64,000 bases of DNA from Ahaetulla prasina (GCF_028640845.1 NC_080541.1:176008502-176072501), one strand, 5' to 3'; positions 1-12,500 are shown, numbered from the stretch's first letter. Notes: a model not told the origin generated them from the letters alone. Made by a program: numbers and translations.

Positions 1-3000
1 TAGTAATAACCTCAGACAACACTCCCAACTTTATTTCATAGCCAGCATATTGCCACACAGTGAGAGATCCATGTGGTTTAAATTATAACCCATACATAGG
101 AAATTAGTTGCTAGCTATGATCTTCACAGGTTTCTCTGACATTTCTAATTAAGATGATTTACATAGAATTATCCTTTGAAAGCAAAAAATTGTGTTTTGC
201 TAGCTAATAAAATATAATTACTTCACACCCCTACCTACCCACCCTTTTCAAGTTATAGTTAGTTTTAATCTGTTTGGGGAATTATTTATCCAGTTCATTA
301 TGATAACACAGCTTACTTGCTCCTTTTATATGGAAGCAAATTATAAGAAAAGAGTGATCAGGTGGAAGAGAGAGTTTACCTTCTAAGGGATGGGGAAATT
401 TGATAGGCAGGATATCTGTTATACAGGCTTTGTATCTTGGCTAAGATGAATTTAGTTTTCATAATGATGCATTTATAAAGGAAAATACAACGTGCATATC
501 TGTGTACAAACACATTTAGAAGTATTTGATAGTATGTCCATATGCTAAGAAACTAACTATTTTATAGTTTATAATCTGTAATATCAGCATTCTAAAACCT
601 CTAGGCTGGAAAGAATAATATAAAGAAGCAAGTTGATAAACAACTAGTCAAAGCCACTGAAAAAATTCCCCCTTCAAAAATATTTCCATTTTGTGTTACT
701 GTAGCTGTTTTGTAAAATCACATCTGCACTTCCAAAGTTCCTCGTCAAAAACAAAATACATTTTCCAGTCTGTCCATATTGTTTGGGATGACAGTTTAAC
801 AAATCATCTGTAATTTGTCATCCTCTACGTTGATAAAATTACAGCATTCAGCAATACCTTTCAGATTGTACACATTGTAAGTACTTTGAAAAAAGTTTAA
901 GATTCAATAATTACACAAAGATCTCTGGGCGCTCTAAAAATACAATAAATAAGAAATAATATCTAGCTTTCTGCTTAGAAAAAGTCTCAGGTAAGACAGG
1001 AAAATTACTATTTTAAAAGTCTTAGAATACTCTTGACACCACCAGTCATTTAAACATCTATTCTGGTTTGTTATAAGGCTGTCCAGAATATGTCCCACAG
1101 ACATAATAAGCATGCACAGCTATATCATTGTAAACCAGTTTTGGCCTAGCTCGTGCGAGCTAAGCAAACTGTGATTAGTTCAAATAAGATGTTAGGTAAA
1201 CCACAGTTCTGTGGGATGTCTGAACTCAGTTTCTTAATACTGGGACAACTGTTCACTTGAATAATCTCTAAAACATCTCTTACGCATCTTGTTAACAAGA
1301 TCATGGAGCATTTCTTAGATCCAACTGAGATGAAAGAAGTAACTGGAAAGCACTCATCATTCAGCAATCATCTCATTCAGCATTTTAATATCAGTTTGAA
1401 ATTAACCCTCTTGGTAACTATTTCTTTGGAGCAACGTATTGCCTTTCTATACAGAAGAGTAAAAAATGGCCACAGACAGCAGTGAAAAGGTTATCTAAAA
1501 GTAGTTTGATCCCAGATAGTTCCATGGGAAGACAGAATGGTAAGGAAGTATTTTGTGCATGTGTGCACACACAGAGACATATGGTCTGAATTTGACTGGG
1601 AAATATATGATACAAAAGTATTAGAGTCAAACTGAGCAAATACTATATTAAAAGGTTAATTTTTAGATTAAGCCATTTCCCTTTGTTAGTTCCATCTCCA
1701 ATTAGTCCTCCAAAAATCTTAACACAATTTGAACATAATGGTGTATCAATCATTTTGGTTAATAGTGGATTTCCCTAAGATTTGCTTAAACCTAAGATTT
1801 GTACAAACCTGTTTTTGTGTTGCTTTGATATAAGCTTTCCTTTGAAAGAGCAAGTTTATGAATGCAAGTACTTGATGATGCAATCAGATTTTTATTTGAA
1901 ATAAGGCACATAAGATTTATTTATATACCAAGTAAGAACATTAGTCTATCTCAATGCTTTTAACAGCAACAGATCTCTCAAAGTTCAAATTGGATTTTTC
2001 TTCCCGAGTTCTCTAAAGTTGCAGAGTAAATGCTCTAGCAATGAGCTGCAATCTTTTCCTATTATTCCTATTTTCAGTGCATACGCTATATCTTTTAAAT
2101 AAGAATTGCCTGAAAAATTTACTCTAAAGCAACAGCAATAGTATGAACAATGAAATGCTTTCTTTGAGCTACATTTAGATCCATATCCTTAGCAAATTCA
2201 GTTCCAACTGAGCACCAAAATAGAGAGAGAACTGTTTGAGAGCTTAATGATGGAAGATATATCAAGGCAAAATTGAAAACCCATTTTTGCCTCTACCTTA
2301 ATATGAGGCAGTATTGCTATTTGTAGTATTCAGCCTATACACAAGGGGAAAAGGTGTTTTGTTGCAAGGGGAGAATTCACTATTTGCCCCTTTGAACTAT
2401 GGAGCACCCAAGCTTCAAAAAACTAAACTAATGTTTATACATTCACAAAAAGCTACCCTACACAGCAGAGAATTAGGTTTGCATTTACTGTGAGCTAAAA
2501 ATAAATTTTGGAATTTTTTTTTAAAAGCAGTTCAGTACTCAGTGACTGAGGAATCTAAATGTCTATCATCTAGGCATCTCTTCAAATGAGATCAGTAGTA
2601 GGAATTACAGTTCCTGCTGAAACAAATTAACTTCAATTCAGGCAAATGACTTGGCCATGGTGTAAATGGCAATCCCTTGCCTTTATTAAGACCCTAACAA
2701 AGAGCCTGCAAATCAGGATAACATGCATTTTGTATTGGTAAACAGCTTAAAAATGCTTTTACTTATGAACTAAGGATAAGCAGAAATTTTCTGTCTGTAT
2801 GCAGCAACTTTAGGACGGAACTCCATGAAGCAATTATTCACATTAAGATCAACTAAGTGCTGAAATACATTTTTTGCCTCTCCTTATAGACCAAACACGC
2901 TAACTCTTTCATTCTCAGGAAATGAAAAGATGGGAACAGAAAAATATGATGCCAGCCAACTAAAGATAAGATAGTAGCCAGAAGGAAGATTAATGTGGAT

Positions 3001-3437
3001 ATGTATCTTAATCCCCAGCTCTGACTTTAATGGCTCATAAGAATTCATACAAGTTATCCTTAAAGGAATTTTAAAAAGACACAGAAACATTTTCCTAGCC
3101 ATTCAGGTGCCCAAGCTATCCTTCTGCCCATGCTTAAACCCACTTGCCTCTTCAGCAGTGTATTTGGCCTCACTTTTATTAGCTAATTAGTTCAATCATA
3201 TGGTACGCTTTTCATCAGCCAAATAGCTCACGGTCACTGGCACATTTAAAATTACAGCCTTTATTAACCTTTTTATATATAGAGGAAACAGAAGCCAGGT
3301 GAGTTGCCAGATTCATTTAACATCATAAGCAAGAATGGTGTCGAGCTTGAACATATGTGACCTGAGGACTAGTTCAGGCTTTACCACATTTAGAGCCTCA
3401 GCCAGAAAATGTGACCTAGCTTTATACTTCCATTGAA
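1..3437. other. AT-rich intronic sequence, no gene recognised
   Basis: I see no coding exon, RNA gene or recognisable repeat family here. The open frames present are under 75 codons and have no familiar motif. If the RNF220 exon call at 12931..13060 is right, this stretch lies downstream of that exon in the gene, so it would be intron. I looked for the next expected RNF220 coding exon and did not find it. Confidence 0.5.
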
Positions 3438-3610
<173 letters not shown>

Positions 3611-3774
3611 CTTGCAAGGAAAATATGCTGTTGTGCAAAGGATGTTTCTTATACACTACACTACTGACAGAGTGATCACTACACTGATCATTCTGTTGAC
3701 AGCACTGGTATATTCCTCTTTCTGTATCTGCTTACTGTTCTATCTTGTCTTTTATTTGCTATCCTCCTAACTTC

Positions 3775-4345
3775 ACATTGTCCACAAATTTGATAATTAT
3801 ATTTTCTAATCCTTCATCCAAGTAATTTTTAAAAGTGTTGTTGAGCATAAGTCCTAATAAGGAGCCCTATGGTATGCCATTTTATAGGTTTTTTTCCCAG
3901 CTTGATGCAGAGCCATACACTTATTGGCTGCAACTTTTAACCAGCGTTGTATCCATCTAATAGTAGTACTGTCCAGCCTGTATTTAAACATCTTATTTTC
4001 TTTTCTAGAATCCCCACCCTTCTGAATGCTTTGAAGTCAAGGTACACTGGGTCCATAACATTCCTGAACCAAGCACTATCAAAAAAGAAGACCAGGTTAT
4101 TTTGGCATGACTTATTCTTGCTAAACCTATGTTGACTCCTGTCAAAACAAAGCATTTTTCCCTAAATACAAACTGACTGCTTAATAATCTGTTTGAATTT
4201 TGCCTCAGCATCAAACTGATCGGGCTGTAATGATTTTGTTTCTCTTTCTTAAAGACAGAAACAAGATTTGCCCTTCTCTAATAGAGAGCAATTCTTGGCC
4301 CTCTCTTATATGACAACCTTTCAGAAACATGAAAGATCCTACTAT
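3775..4345 (-). mobile_element. CR1-type LINE fragment, reverse transcriptase part
   Basis: Read on the minus strand, this decayed stretch follows the reverse transcriptase order of CR1-type LINEs. A segment with KNKSCQNNLVFFFD and DPVYLDFKAF (about 4155..3980) precedes a GIP-GSLLGLML-like stretch near 3870 and a KFVDNVK-like stretch near 3790, the degenerate site of the FADD box. Stops and frameshifts break it, and no intact ORF remains. It is 5' truncated. CR1 elements are autonomous non-LTR retrotransposons common in reptiles and birds. The family call rests on motif order that I recognise and has not been aligned. Confidence 0.75.
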
Positions 4346-4349
4346 ATTT

Positions 4350-4860
4350 CCCTCTTCGTTCACTCTTCTCAAGTCTAAATACATCCACTTTCTTCAGTCT
4401 CTCTTGGTTTTTAGTCTTCTGATCATCCTAGTTGCCCTTCCTTGAGCCTGATCTGTGTTTCTGAGTTTTCATAAAATATTGCTCATTTTAACAGAACAGT
4501 TTCTGTCCAATGCAGAATATAATGGAAACTTTATTTCCTGTGATTTGGAAACTATACTGTTTATGATCCAAAACTTGTCTTTTTTGTATTTATCTCACTG
4601 TCCTGACTCGTTTTTGGCTTGTAGTACACTACCATTCCAAAATCTTTTTCATAATACATCTTGGTATATTATCACCAAGCCAGCTATCCCTCATCTATAA
4701 CTCTGCATTTTGTTTTTCTTAAATAAGTTTGTGTTGTCTAGTAAATTTCATTCTGTTATTTTCAATCCACTTTTCTAATGTAGCAAGATGATTTTGAAAT
4801 TTGTCTTCTACAGTATTAGCCTTCCAATCATTTGGTGTCATCTACAAATTTAATATAAAA
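4350..4860 (-). mobile_element. CR1-type LINE fragment, region 3' of the RT core
   Basis: On the plus strand this reads like the familiar antisense text of CR1 3' coding sequence: a Leu/Pro-rich opening near 4360, the stretch near 4720..4760 and the closing stretch near 4835..4856 occur in the usual order. No frame is open. In an intact antisense CR1 copy this part would lie to the left of the RT part, but here it lies to its right. The two fragments are therefore either separate insertions or one rearranged copy. Confidence 0.65.
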
Positions 4861-5340
4861 GGAGAAGAATCTTGAAGGAAAAGAATCTTATGAAGTAACT
4901 GACAGAAATCTCAGCGCAAAGCTTCAATATATGCTAACACTACTGACCATTTACAAAAGAACCTTGCACTACTTAAGTAAGTGAGGCTGTAACTCGAAAA
5001 GAGAAAGACTGTGCTGTGTACAAGGGGAAACACAGAAAAAATGCCCTTTCCAAGGCCCTTTCAGTGACAAGAATAAAAAAATTCTACTCCCATAGAATTT
5101 ATCATACACCCATTACAATGTTAATTGGCAAGACTCAGGAATCAATTAATTCACAAAAAATTAATTAAAAATTAAGATAAATCATTAGGATGTTTCAAGC
5201 AAAGGCCAAATTCCATTAGTTGACATCTCTTTCTACAGGGATATACAGTATTAAATACTTTCTAAAATTAAAAGCTAATCCTAAAATAATAATAATTACA
5301 ACTTTTTTCCTTTTTTTAAAAAAAAATGCTCGTGTTGTTG
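4861..5340. other. Intronic sequence, nothing recognised
   Basis: AT-rich sequence with short A and T runs. I see no exon, repeat family or RNA gene. Confidence 0.5.
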
Positions 5341-5570
5341 AAAATCTGGTTGCCCTTGAGTGTCTTTGGTGAAGCACAGGAGGCCTGTCATCAGCAGGAC
5401 TGGGCTGAAGACAGATAAAAAAGTATCGACCAGTCGGACACACAGCTTCTGCTTTATTGATCAGGCGGGAATTTAACTTGCTGTGCATATCCACAGTGTC
5501 AGCAAGGGCCACAGGCGAAATTAAAAGTACTTGGCTTGGAGATGTCGCCATGATATCAAGGGAGGGTGGG
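5341..5570. other. Candidate conserved non-coding element
   Basis: About 230 bp of balanced-composition, low-redundancy sequence stands out from the AT-rich surroundings and matches no transposon family I recognise. A minus frame is open through it (5216..5695), but it runs into low-complexity Phe/Pro/Ser tracts and has no familiar domain, so I do not call a gene. The idea of a conserved enhancer-like element is inference from composition only. Confidence 0.3.
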
Positions 5571-7189
5571 GGAGGTGGAATGGAAGGAGAGGGAAGAAAG
5601 GGAAAGATGAGCATTTTTAAAAAGCAGATGAGAAAAAAAATAAAAGAGAAATTGATGAGAAAAAGGTTACTGGATGAAGGGAGATGGGGAGCCACCTGGG
5701 TTTAATTCTCACTGAGTGTAATACTAGCTAGTCACTTTCTCTCAATGCCTAGTTAGTTGTGAATTTGCTTTTAAGATGAGATGATATATGTACCATGTAT
5801 TTTAATCAGCTTTGTAGAAGAAGAAAATCTAAATATCTCTAATCTCTTGCAAAAATCAGTAAAACCTAATTATTGCTTGCTTTGGAGGCCTCTGAGAGCT
5901 ACCTGGTTAGTTTACAATCTTGGGTATAAACCTAGGAGATCAAGGCATGTGACAATAGGGGTTATATGTATTTCATGCACTTCATTTATCCTTTCGGAGG
6001 GTTGATGGTATAGTCTGGAATTCTTTTGGGAGTTGGTTCCTCTGGTGGATTTTGGAATGTACAGTTCTCAGTAGGAACAGTTAATTATTGAATAATCCAG
6101 ATAATTCTGTTATACTGCTTATAAGCTGCTTGTAAGGTAAATCTTAATGATCACCATAGTAAAGGATGGCAAAACACTGCATTTTTTTTTTCAAATTGAA
6201 TGGGTCTTATCCAGTTATGAGCTTGGTGGAATGCAGTATACCTGATTTCCTTCTATCTGTTATGTTTTGGCAGTAGTAATGAAACAGGCTACTGACCATA
6301 TAATGCAAAAGAAAGAAGGCAGGAGAACATTACATACTGGATATAGATCAACAATTAAATCTTCCGAACAAAATATGGAGAAATAACAAATATAACCCTA
6401 CAATTAAACATTAAAACACGTTCCTAAGAGAGAGGAAAACATTTTGAATACGTAGGCACTTTCCCTTTCAAGAGGGAAATAATTAAAATTCTATTTTCTT
6501 TTAAAACATATTTTATGTAACTTGTACAGCATATGGATGTATTGTATTTACTGACTAAATGATTTATTGCAGCTATAGCTGCCTCTTTGCCAAGAAATTT
6601 ACAATATAATGCAACAACAAATAAAAGTGAGAGATGACAAAACAGCAGATGAGCAGATTCATTGGTAATCCTTCAAAAAATGATGGCATAAAGATCTGGT
6701 CTAGCTTTCATTTCTTCTGCCTTGGCAAATGATATGTAGGGAGGGCAGCAGAGTGAAAAAATGTTTTATCCTCTTTCCCGACTCAAAAGTGCATTGGATA
6801 ACTAGTTCCATGGTGACCTAGAATTTTTTCTAGATTACCCTATCTTCATGAGAACAAACTATGAAATATAATATTTTATTCTTAGTAGAATCCATTTCAG
6901 ATCCTGACCATCTTGCCAACCAATGTCAGGTGCTCATGTGCAAAGATACAAATGTAATATACAAATGTTTGTATTCTGCATATTAGAAGCTTGAAAGGCT
7001 ATTTCCAATTAATTGTTTAGGGTAGCCAATATCTTGTGGCACAATGATTGTTAGGAGAGAAGGAAGATGATGACTTTAGGGATATTTCAAAACTAGGATC
7101 CTATTAATGTTTCCCCCCCCCCCACCAGTCAAGATACTGAGTTTTTGGAGAGGGCATTTCTATTCCCAAATCACTTTGCCATAGACCAG
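5571..7189. other. Intronic sequence, nothing recognised
   Basis: A purine-rich GGGAGG/GAAA patch at 5560..5680 grades into ordinary AT-rich sequence. A 10 bp C run sits near 7113. No exon or repeat family is recognised. Confidence 0.5.
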
Positions 7190-7640
7190 TAATTGCTTTA
7201 TTCCCAAATCCTATCCCAGGCTTCTATGAGGCACAAGCTTCAACTTGGCATTCTGTGGGTTTCAGTAGAAGGGTGTGGAGGGAAAAGGCTGCATGCAAAT
7301 TTCATTTCTGAGCCACTGGTGCTGTTTCAAGTGCCAGGAGCCTCGGAGCCCCTTCTCAGCATTACATATGTAACAGCCTCATTGAACTTGACATGTCAAA
7401 TTCAGGCCATTTGTGCAAAATCTCCCTTTAATAATACCGTTTCATTTCACTCAAATGAGACTTGAATGCATGTAAAATGGAAAAGGATATTTAAGCGCTA
7501 ACATTAGGCAGATGTCTTGCCAGAGGCCGATTGAATATATGAGATTTTGAAGTGGTTAACACGATTTCGCTGCTCCCTCTTAGAATATGTCACCTGCTGG
7601 GCGATTTCATCCCCACCTTTTTTCCTTTTTAAGTGAAGGA
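7190..7640. other. Candidate conserved non-coding element
   Basis: About 450 bp of complex, repeat-free sequence with dense short AT-core motifs such as AATTC, TAAT and CATGTAAA, and no transposon signature. The plus frame at 7193..7465 has no start context, splice pattern or domain that I can support. This may be a distal regulatory element of the host gene. The basis is composition and the absence of repeats, not an alignment. Confidence 0.35.
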
Positions 7641-8009
7641 TATAAATTGAAAGAAAACAAAACTACAAACTTCAGCTTGGAGGCGATTAACTCCATCTAT
7701 GCTGGTATGTTCTTTTAAAAAAATAAACAAGCTTCCATCTTTTATATACAAGGCTGTTTAGGAATCTGTATGAAAGTACCAGCATACTTTCAAATCTGGA
7801 AGAAAGGTAGGTGATAGAAATGTTATTAAGAAGGGTGAGATGAACTCGTTCAAAATCATATAATTCAACCTTCTCTATTGGCAAGATTTCTGCAGATTAA
7901 ACCATTGCTAGTAAAAATCTAAGGAAAGAAAGACTGAGTACATAGGTAAAACTACTGCAGTGCTTAATTAATGAATTCAAGTTTCAAAAGGCAATAGCAC
8001 TCTTCTGTT

Positions 8010-8150
8010 CTATTTCTACACAATTTATTAGCTGCTTCAACCACCGAAGCAACTCTAAGCAGTATACAAAAGAATAAAAATGAAAAATGAAAATACAATA
8101 ACATAAAAAGGAAATTTCTCTGAATATCTGAAGGAACAACAACATTGAAT
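8010..8150 (-). mobile_element. Probable LINE 3' tail (CR1/L2 type), degenerate
   Basis: On the minus strand a stretch reading like the end of a reptile LINE (TACTGCTTAGAGTTGCTTC, then an AATAAA-type end) is followed by A-rich sequence. Only the last 100-150 bp are recognisable. The following 400 bp (8150..8560) may belong to the same insertion but are too decayed to assign. Confidence 0.4.
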
Positions 8151-9045
8151 AAAAAAACCAGTCACTTGCCTTCCTGGCATTGAGACAATTGGATCTTGTC
8201 TCTCATTTAACAAAATAATGTATTACAAAACTATTGCATGGATCACTGCCAATTTAGCAGGTAAATAAAAAAAAATCTACCAAACATCAAAGGAGTTGAT
8301 ACTACAAGCCAACATTAGCTGCAGCTGAATTTATTTTTCCCAAATAAAGGAGCTATTGCAATGTAAGAAGATAAATCAATTGTCCTGGGATAGAGACCAA
8401 GTAATGACCAATTTGAAAATAAAAGTGAGTTGACTGAAACAGAACAAACCCAGTTACAATCAGTATATCTTTAGGACTCAATCATATTCTAAATGCCAAG
8501 GCATGATTTGAAGACATAACAAGACAGCCTCCTTACAGCCGCTAAGTGGACAAGGGCCCAATCAAAACCTAGAAACCATCCAGAACCCTTGAGCTCAATG
8601 ATAGAGGAAGATGCACAATATAAATAGTAAGCAAATAAATATAATGTAAACTGAAGCAAAATTGTAATCTCTGTGATGTTGAAAATTTAATTGAGAAACA
8701 GATAAAACACTGAATGTCAGCAACAAGGATGCATGGCAGTAACAAACTCCAGTGCTTTATTGATGTAAATAAAGGTTGTATGCTCAGGATGATTACCTTT
8801 AAATCTCTTTGGCTATGTAAATGAACTTTCAGAAGCAATAAACTATGGCACAGCCAGTTTATTTTATGGACCTCAAGTTAAATGCTTGTAACCACATCCA
8901 AATCACTTACAACTGCTATGATCATTCCAGTGCCCAATGATGCTGAATGCACAATATGGATTGGAGCAACTATTCTCTGATAGGATATTTCTCCTCCTCT
9001 TCTTCCTCCCACATCTTAATCCCAGCAAAGCAAACGCCTCTCTGT
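8151..9045. other. Intronic sequence, nothing firm
   Basis: AT-rich sequence with no exon or clear repeat. The minus open frame at 8569..8838 lacks any familiar motif. Confidence 0.45.
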
Positions 9046-10047
9046 TTATTTTATTTTTATTTATTATTTAGATTTTTATACCGCCCTTCTCCCGAAGGAC
9101 AGCCAGATTAAAACAATAATATACAAAATTAAAATAACAATTAAAATACATATTCAAAAGATGGCCGAAAATTAAAACCGTCGAATTGACCTATACTAAA
9201 ATACCCCAATTTAAAATTATTAAAAATTCAGAAATTTGAAAATTTAAAAATCAAGCCAGTCCCGCTTGGATAAACAGATATGTTTTCAATTTACGGCGAA
9301 AGGTCCGAAGGTCAGGTAATTGGCGTAAACCGGGGGGAAGTTCGTTCCAGAGGGTAGGTGCTCCAACAGAGAAGGCCCTTCCCCTGAGGGCCGCCAGCTG
9401 ACATTGTTTGGCGGACGGCACCCTGAGAAGACCCTCTCTGTGTGAGCGTACGGGTCGGTGGGAGGCATAAGGTAACAGCAGGCGGTCCCGTAAGTACCCG
9501 GGCCCTAAGCCATGGAGCGCTTAAAAGGTGGTAACCAACACCTTGAAGCGCACCCGAAAGACCACAGGTAGCAAGTGCAGACTGCGCAGGAGCGGTGTTA
9601 CCCGGGAGCAACGTGTGGCTCCCTCAATCACCCGCGCAGCTGCATTCTGGACTAACTGGAGCCTCCGAGTGCACTTCAGGGGTAGCCCCATGTAGAGAGC
9701 ATTGCAATAATCCAGGCAGTGGCGAGCATGAGTGACTGTGCATAAGGCATCCCGGTCAAGAAAGGGGCGCAATTGGCGAACCAGGCGAACCTGGTAAAAG
9801 GCTCTCCTGGAGACGGCCGCCAACTGATCTTCAAACGACAGCCGTCCATCCAGGAGAACGTCCAAGTTGCGCACCCTTTCTGTTGGGGCCAATGACTCGC
9901 CCCCAACAGTCAGCCGCGGTTGCAGCTGACTGTACCGGGGTGCCGGCATCCACAGCCACTCCGTCTTGGATGGATTGAGTCTGAGTCTGTTTCTCCCCAT
10001 CCAGACCTGTACGGCTTCCAGGCACCGGGACAGCACTTGTTCCATAT
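9046..10047 (-). mobile_element. L2-like LINE, 3' half of ORF2 and 3' UTR
   Basis: A 5'-truncated non-LTR retrotransposon lies on the minus strand. The largest frame (10045 down to 9521, about 174 codons) carries the C-terminal part of the reverse transcriptase: NPSKTEWLW near its N-terminus, LDYCNALYMGLPL, and QLVQNAAARVIEG. These are typical of the thumb and linker region of L2/CR1-group LINEs. The reading continues in other frames (9611..9286), so there is at least one frameshift. The 3' UTR ends with the CCTTCGGGAGAAGGGCGGTA motif and an ATTT-rich tail near 9046..9090. The same tail occurs in the opposite orientation at 63420..63475, so both copies belong to one family. GC content is much higher than in the flanks. 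The element is inactive. Confidence 0.85.
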
Positions 10048-10089
10048 TACTAAATTATAGCTGCTGGCCATTTTGGTTTCAACTGGTTA

Positions 10090-10310
10090 TAGTTGCGATG
10101 TTGTGTTGGACTAGGAGTAGGGTGACCTGGGTTCAAGTCCATTCTTAGCCATCAAAGCTGCCTGGGTAACTGGGTCAGCCATTCTCTAATTCAGTCCAAC
10201 CTACTTCATAAGATTGTTGCTGTGGGGAAAATGACAAAAGGGGGAGCAGTATATATGCCACTTTTACCTCCTGAACAAAAGGTGGATATTAATCCAGTAA
10301 AGAACTAAAT
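10090..10310 (+). mobile_element. tRNA-derived SINE
   Basis: A box B-like GGTTCAAGTCC at 10130..10140 follows a degraded tRNA head (GTTGGACTAGGAG). Next come the body common to squamate SINEs (CTGGGTAACTGGGTCAGCC, then CCAACCTACTTCATAAGATTG) and a LINE-like tail near 10285 (GGTGGATATTAATCCAGTAAA). A related copy in reverse orientation lies at 32690..32885. Such elements are transcribed by RNA polymerase III and mobilised by LINEs. This copy is old. Confidence 0.65.
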
Positions 10311-10559
10311 GCATTTGTAAGTTTTATTTGCTTATTGGAACGCTATTCTTTTTTCTTTTTTTTCAATATGGGTTGCTTATATTCCTTTTGTGTACCAGGG
10401 TGGAAGGACAGTGCCACCATCTTGATCATGAAAAACAACATTTTTTTTTCTTTTGCCAGCAGGGGATATGCTACCCCTGGAAGGTTCAGGAATGGGAACA
10501 TGTTCATCTGTCAGTGCAGAACCCCCCCATTCCCAGGAACCCCTGACATTTAAAGTGGT

Positions 10560-11040
10560 TTGTTCCTATTGTCAAGTTGGGGCAGGGTCTGCCAGAAGGC
10601 CGACGATTAGCCCCTGGGGCCTGATTGATACAGGAGGCCGAAGGCTATCTATTGCAGCAGGATAGGAGTCATTACTTAATAATTAATAAAGCCTCTGCTA
10701 TTGCTCTTCCACATGCATATAGCAAGAATAGTCGAGGGCTGGGAGTAAGCTGTCTCCCCCTTTTAACTGCCGTGGTTATTTAAAGGAATAATGCCATTCT
10801 TTTTCATTTGTCAGCTGGCCCACAATGGCTCTTGTCAGCCTTTATGATTTAGCGTTTCCTTTCCTTTCCCATTAAGTACTATTCCTCCCCCCTCCACCCC
10901 AGGTATCCAGCTACAGGCTGCTCTCAGCTCTCCTACAAGGCTTGCCTTGCTGTTTCCATAAACTGTCTTAGGGCTAATTGCTTCTGTTCATTTACACCCG
11001 TTCATTAATTTGCTGTGGCCCTTTATTAAGTAAGATAGAC
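10560..11040. other. Candidate conserved non-coding element
   Basis: About 480 bp of complex sequence with no repeat signature. It includes AT-core clusters (ACTTAATAATTAATAAAG near 10672, GTTCATTAATTTGCTGTGG near 11000) alternating with GC-rich stretches, a pattern often seen in vertebrate developmental enhancers. This is inference only, and no frame supports an exon. Confidence 0.4.
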
Positions 11041-11244
11041 CCCCCAAAAAAACTACAAATTATATACACAAGGGAACAGAGTGTTGCATGACTTTGCTGC
11101 ATGACTTGTTCCCCCTCCGCTAAGAAATGGCAAGTTTGGGCTCAGTGGTAGTGGTGTGGGGGGGGGGAAGAAACAGGCAACGGATGTAGAACCAATGTAA
11201 ATTTGCTTTTACGCCTGTATCAATTAAGACATCTGGTTACTGTA

Positions 11245-11399
11245 GGGTCCTTGGTGCTCTCTGCGCTTGAGGATTTTCTTGCAGATGTTTCACTCCAAAC
11301 TAGGTAACATCATCAGTGCTGCAAAAAAAACCCACACGTAGGACCCTGCAGTTCAAACCTGAGCTACAAATATTCTCTTCAACTGACACCTTGTTTACC
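11245..11399 (-). mobile_element. Penelope-like element 3' end
   Basis: On the minus strand the segment contains GATGATGTTACCTAGTTTGG followed by a GAAACATCTGCAAGAAAA-type stretch and an AGAGCACCAAGGA end. I recognise this as the 3' end of a Penelope-like retroelement widespread in reptiles. The same segment, in the opposite orientation, is inserted in a SINE at 33454..33593. Only the terminal 155 bp are present. Confidence 0.6.
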
Positions 11400-12260
11400 T
11401 TGAGAACAAACCTTGGACCAAGTTAAACTCCTTTTCCAAACTCCCCACGGTGATGGTCTTTTTGGGTATGGATGCTTTTAAAATCTCATGGCTCCAGGCT
11501 TCCCGCCATTCCCAAAAACCTGATGACTTTGCTTACTACTCCCACCTTCCGGATTTCTTTCTTCACCTTTTAATCATGATGGAATTCATTAATAAATGAA
11601 ATGAATACATTTTCTCTCCCAGGCTGCAGTTTTATTGAGACAAGAACACGAATCTGTTGCAGTGATTTCCCAAATAACTGCTAGCACTTAAAATGCAATT
11701 ATTTTTTTAAACAGGACTTTTGATGTGCTAGTGAAAGTAGAAGGCAACTAAAAGCCTGCTTCAGAGCAGAGAATAAGGGTGGGGGGAGCTCTAACTTTGT
11801 AACCAAATGCTTAATCTCTTCTCTACTTTCTTAGTTGTGAGGCATCCAAGAAAATGATGCAGTTGTTTATAGGAGTCCATGAAAAAAGTTAACATTAATG
11901 TGTTTCTTTTTCTTACTTTATATTAGTATTTATCTGCCTTCTTTGTGGTCTTTAATAAAAATTATATTAACTAGCCCAAGAAAGGGGAAGCTGGAAGGAC
12001 ATGAATTCCTAACCAAGGTTCCCAGGAAATATTGTTTTCCCAAAGACAGAATTTCTAATCTTTCAGTGCTAATCCCAAAGCATAAGCCAGGATGGAACTA
12101 ATAAGAAGTCAAATATATCCTGAAAGCAGATCTCTATCATGGAGAGCTGATATACAATTCTCATCAGGAGGCATGCTGGTAGAGTTGGCTGACAGAATTA
12201 GCTTACTTTGGTGGATCTTTGGGGCTGAGAAAGTAAGTTCATAAAAAGGATATAGAAGTA
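11400..12260. other. Intronic sequence, nothing recognised
   Basis: Ordinary intronic sequence. No exon or repeat family is recognised. The open frame at 11898..12101 has no known motif. Confidence 0.45.
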
Positions 12261-12344
12261 GAATAGAATAGAATAGAATAGAATAGAATAGAATAGAATA
12301 GAATAGAATAGAATAGAATAGAATAGAATAGAATAGAATAGAAT
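12261..12344. repeat. (GAATA)n pentanucleotide array
   Basis: About 17 nearly perfect copies of the AATAG/ATTCT pentanucleotide. It directly abuts TTTTTATTGGCCAA sequence that looks like a LINE end (next entry). AATAG arrays attached to CR1-L3 LINE tails are known to be abundant in advanced snakes. Confidence 0.97.
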
Positions 12345-12500
12345 TTTTATTGGCCAACTGTGATTGGACACACAAGGAATTTGTCTTGCTGCATATGCTC
12401 TCAGTGTACATAAAAGAAAAGATACCTTCATCAAAGTACAACACTTAATGATAGTCATAAGTAATGTAATAAGAAAAAATAACCCTAATAAATTTAAGGG
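12345..12500 (-). mobile_element. Probable CR1-L3-type LINE 3' end next to the AATAG array
   Basis: The segment beginning TTTTTATTGGCCAACTGTG and running through GGACACACAAGGAATTTG is one that I associate with AATAG arrays in snake genomes. If the array is the tail, the LINE is on the minus strand with its 3' end at the array. No coding part is recognisable. Confidence 0.5.

Noticed and set aside
5216..5695. 159-codon minus frame
   Set aside because: No domain, low-complexity Phe and Pro runs, no splice or start evidence. The middle part is better treated as a possible conserved non-coding block.
10090..10160. Possible tRNA gene from the box B-like motif
   Set aside because: Box A and the cloverleaf are not intact, and the downstream body and tail mark it as a SINE.
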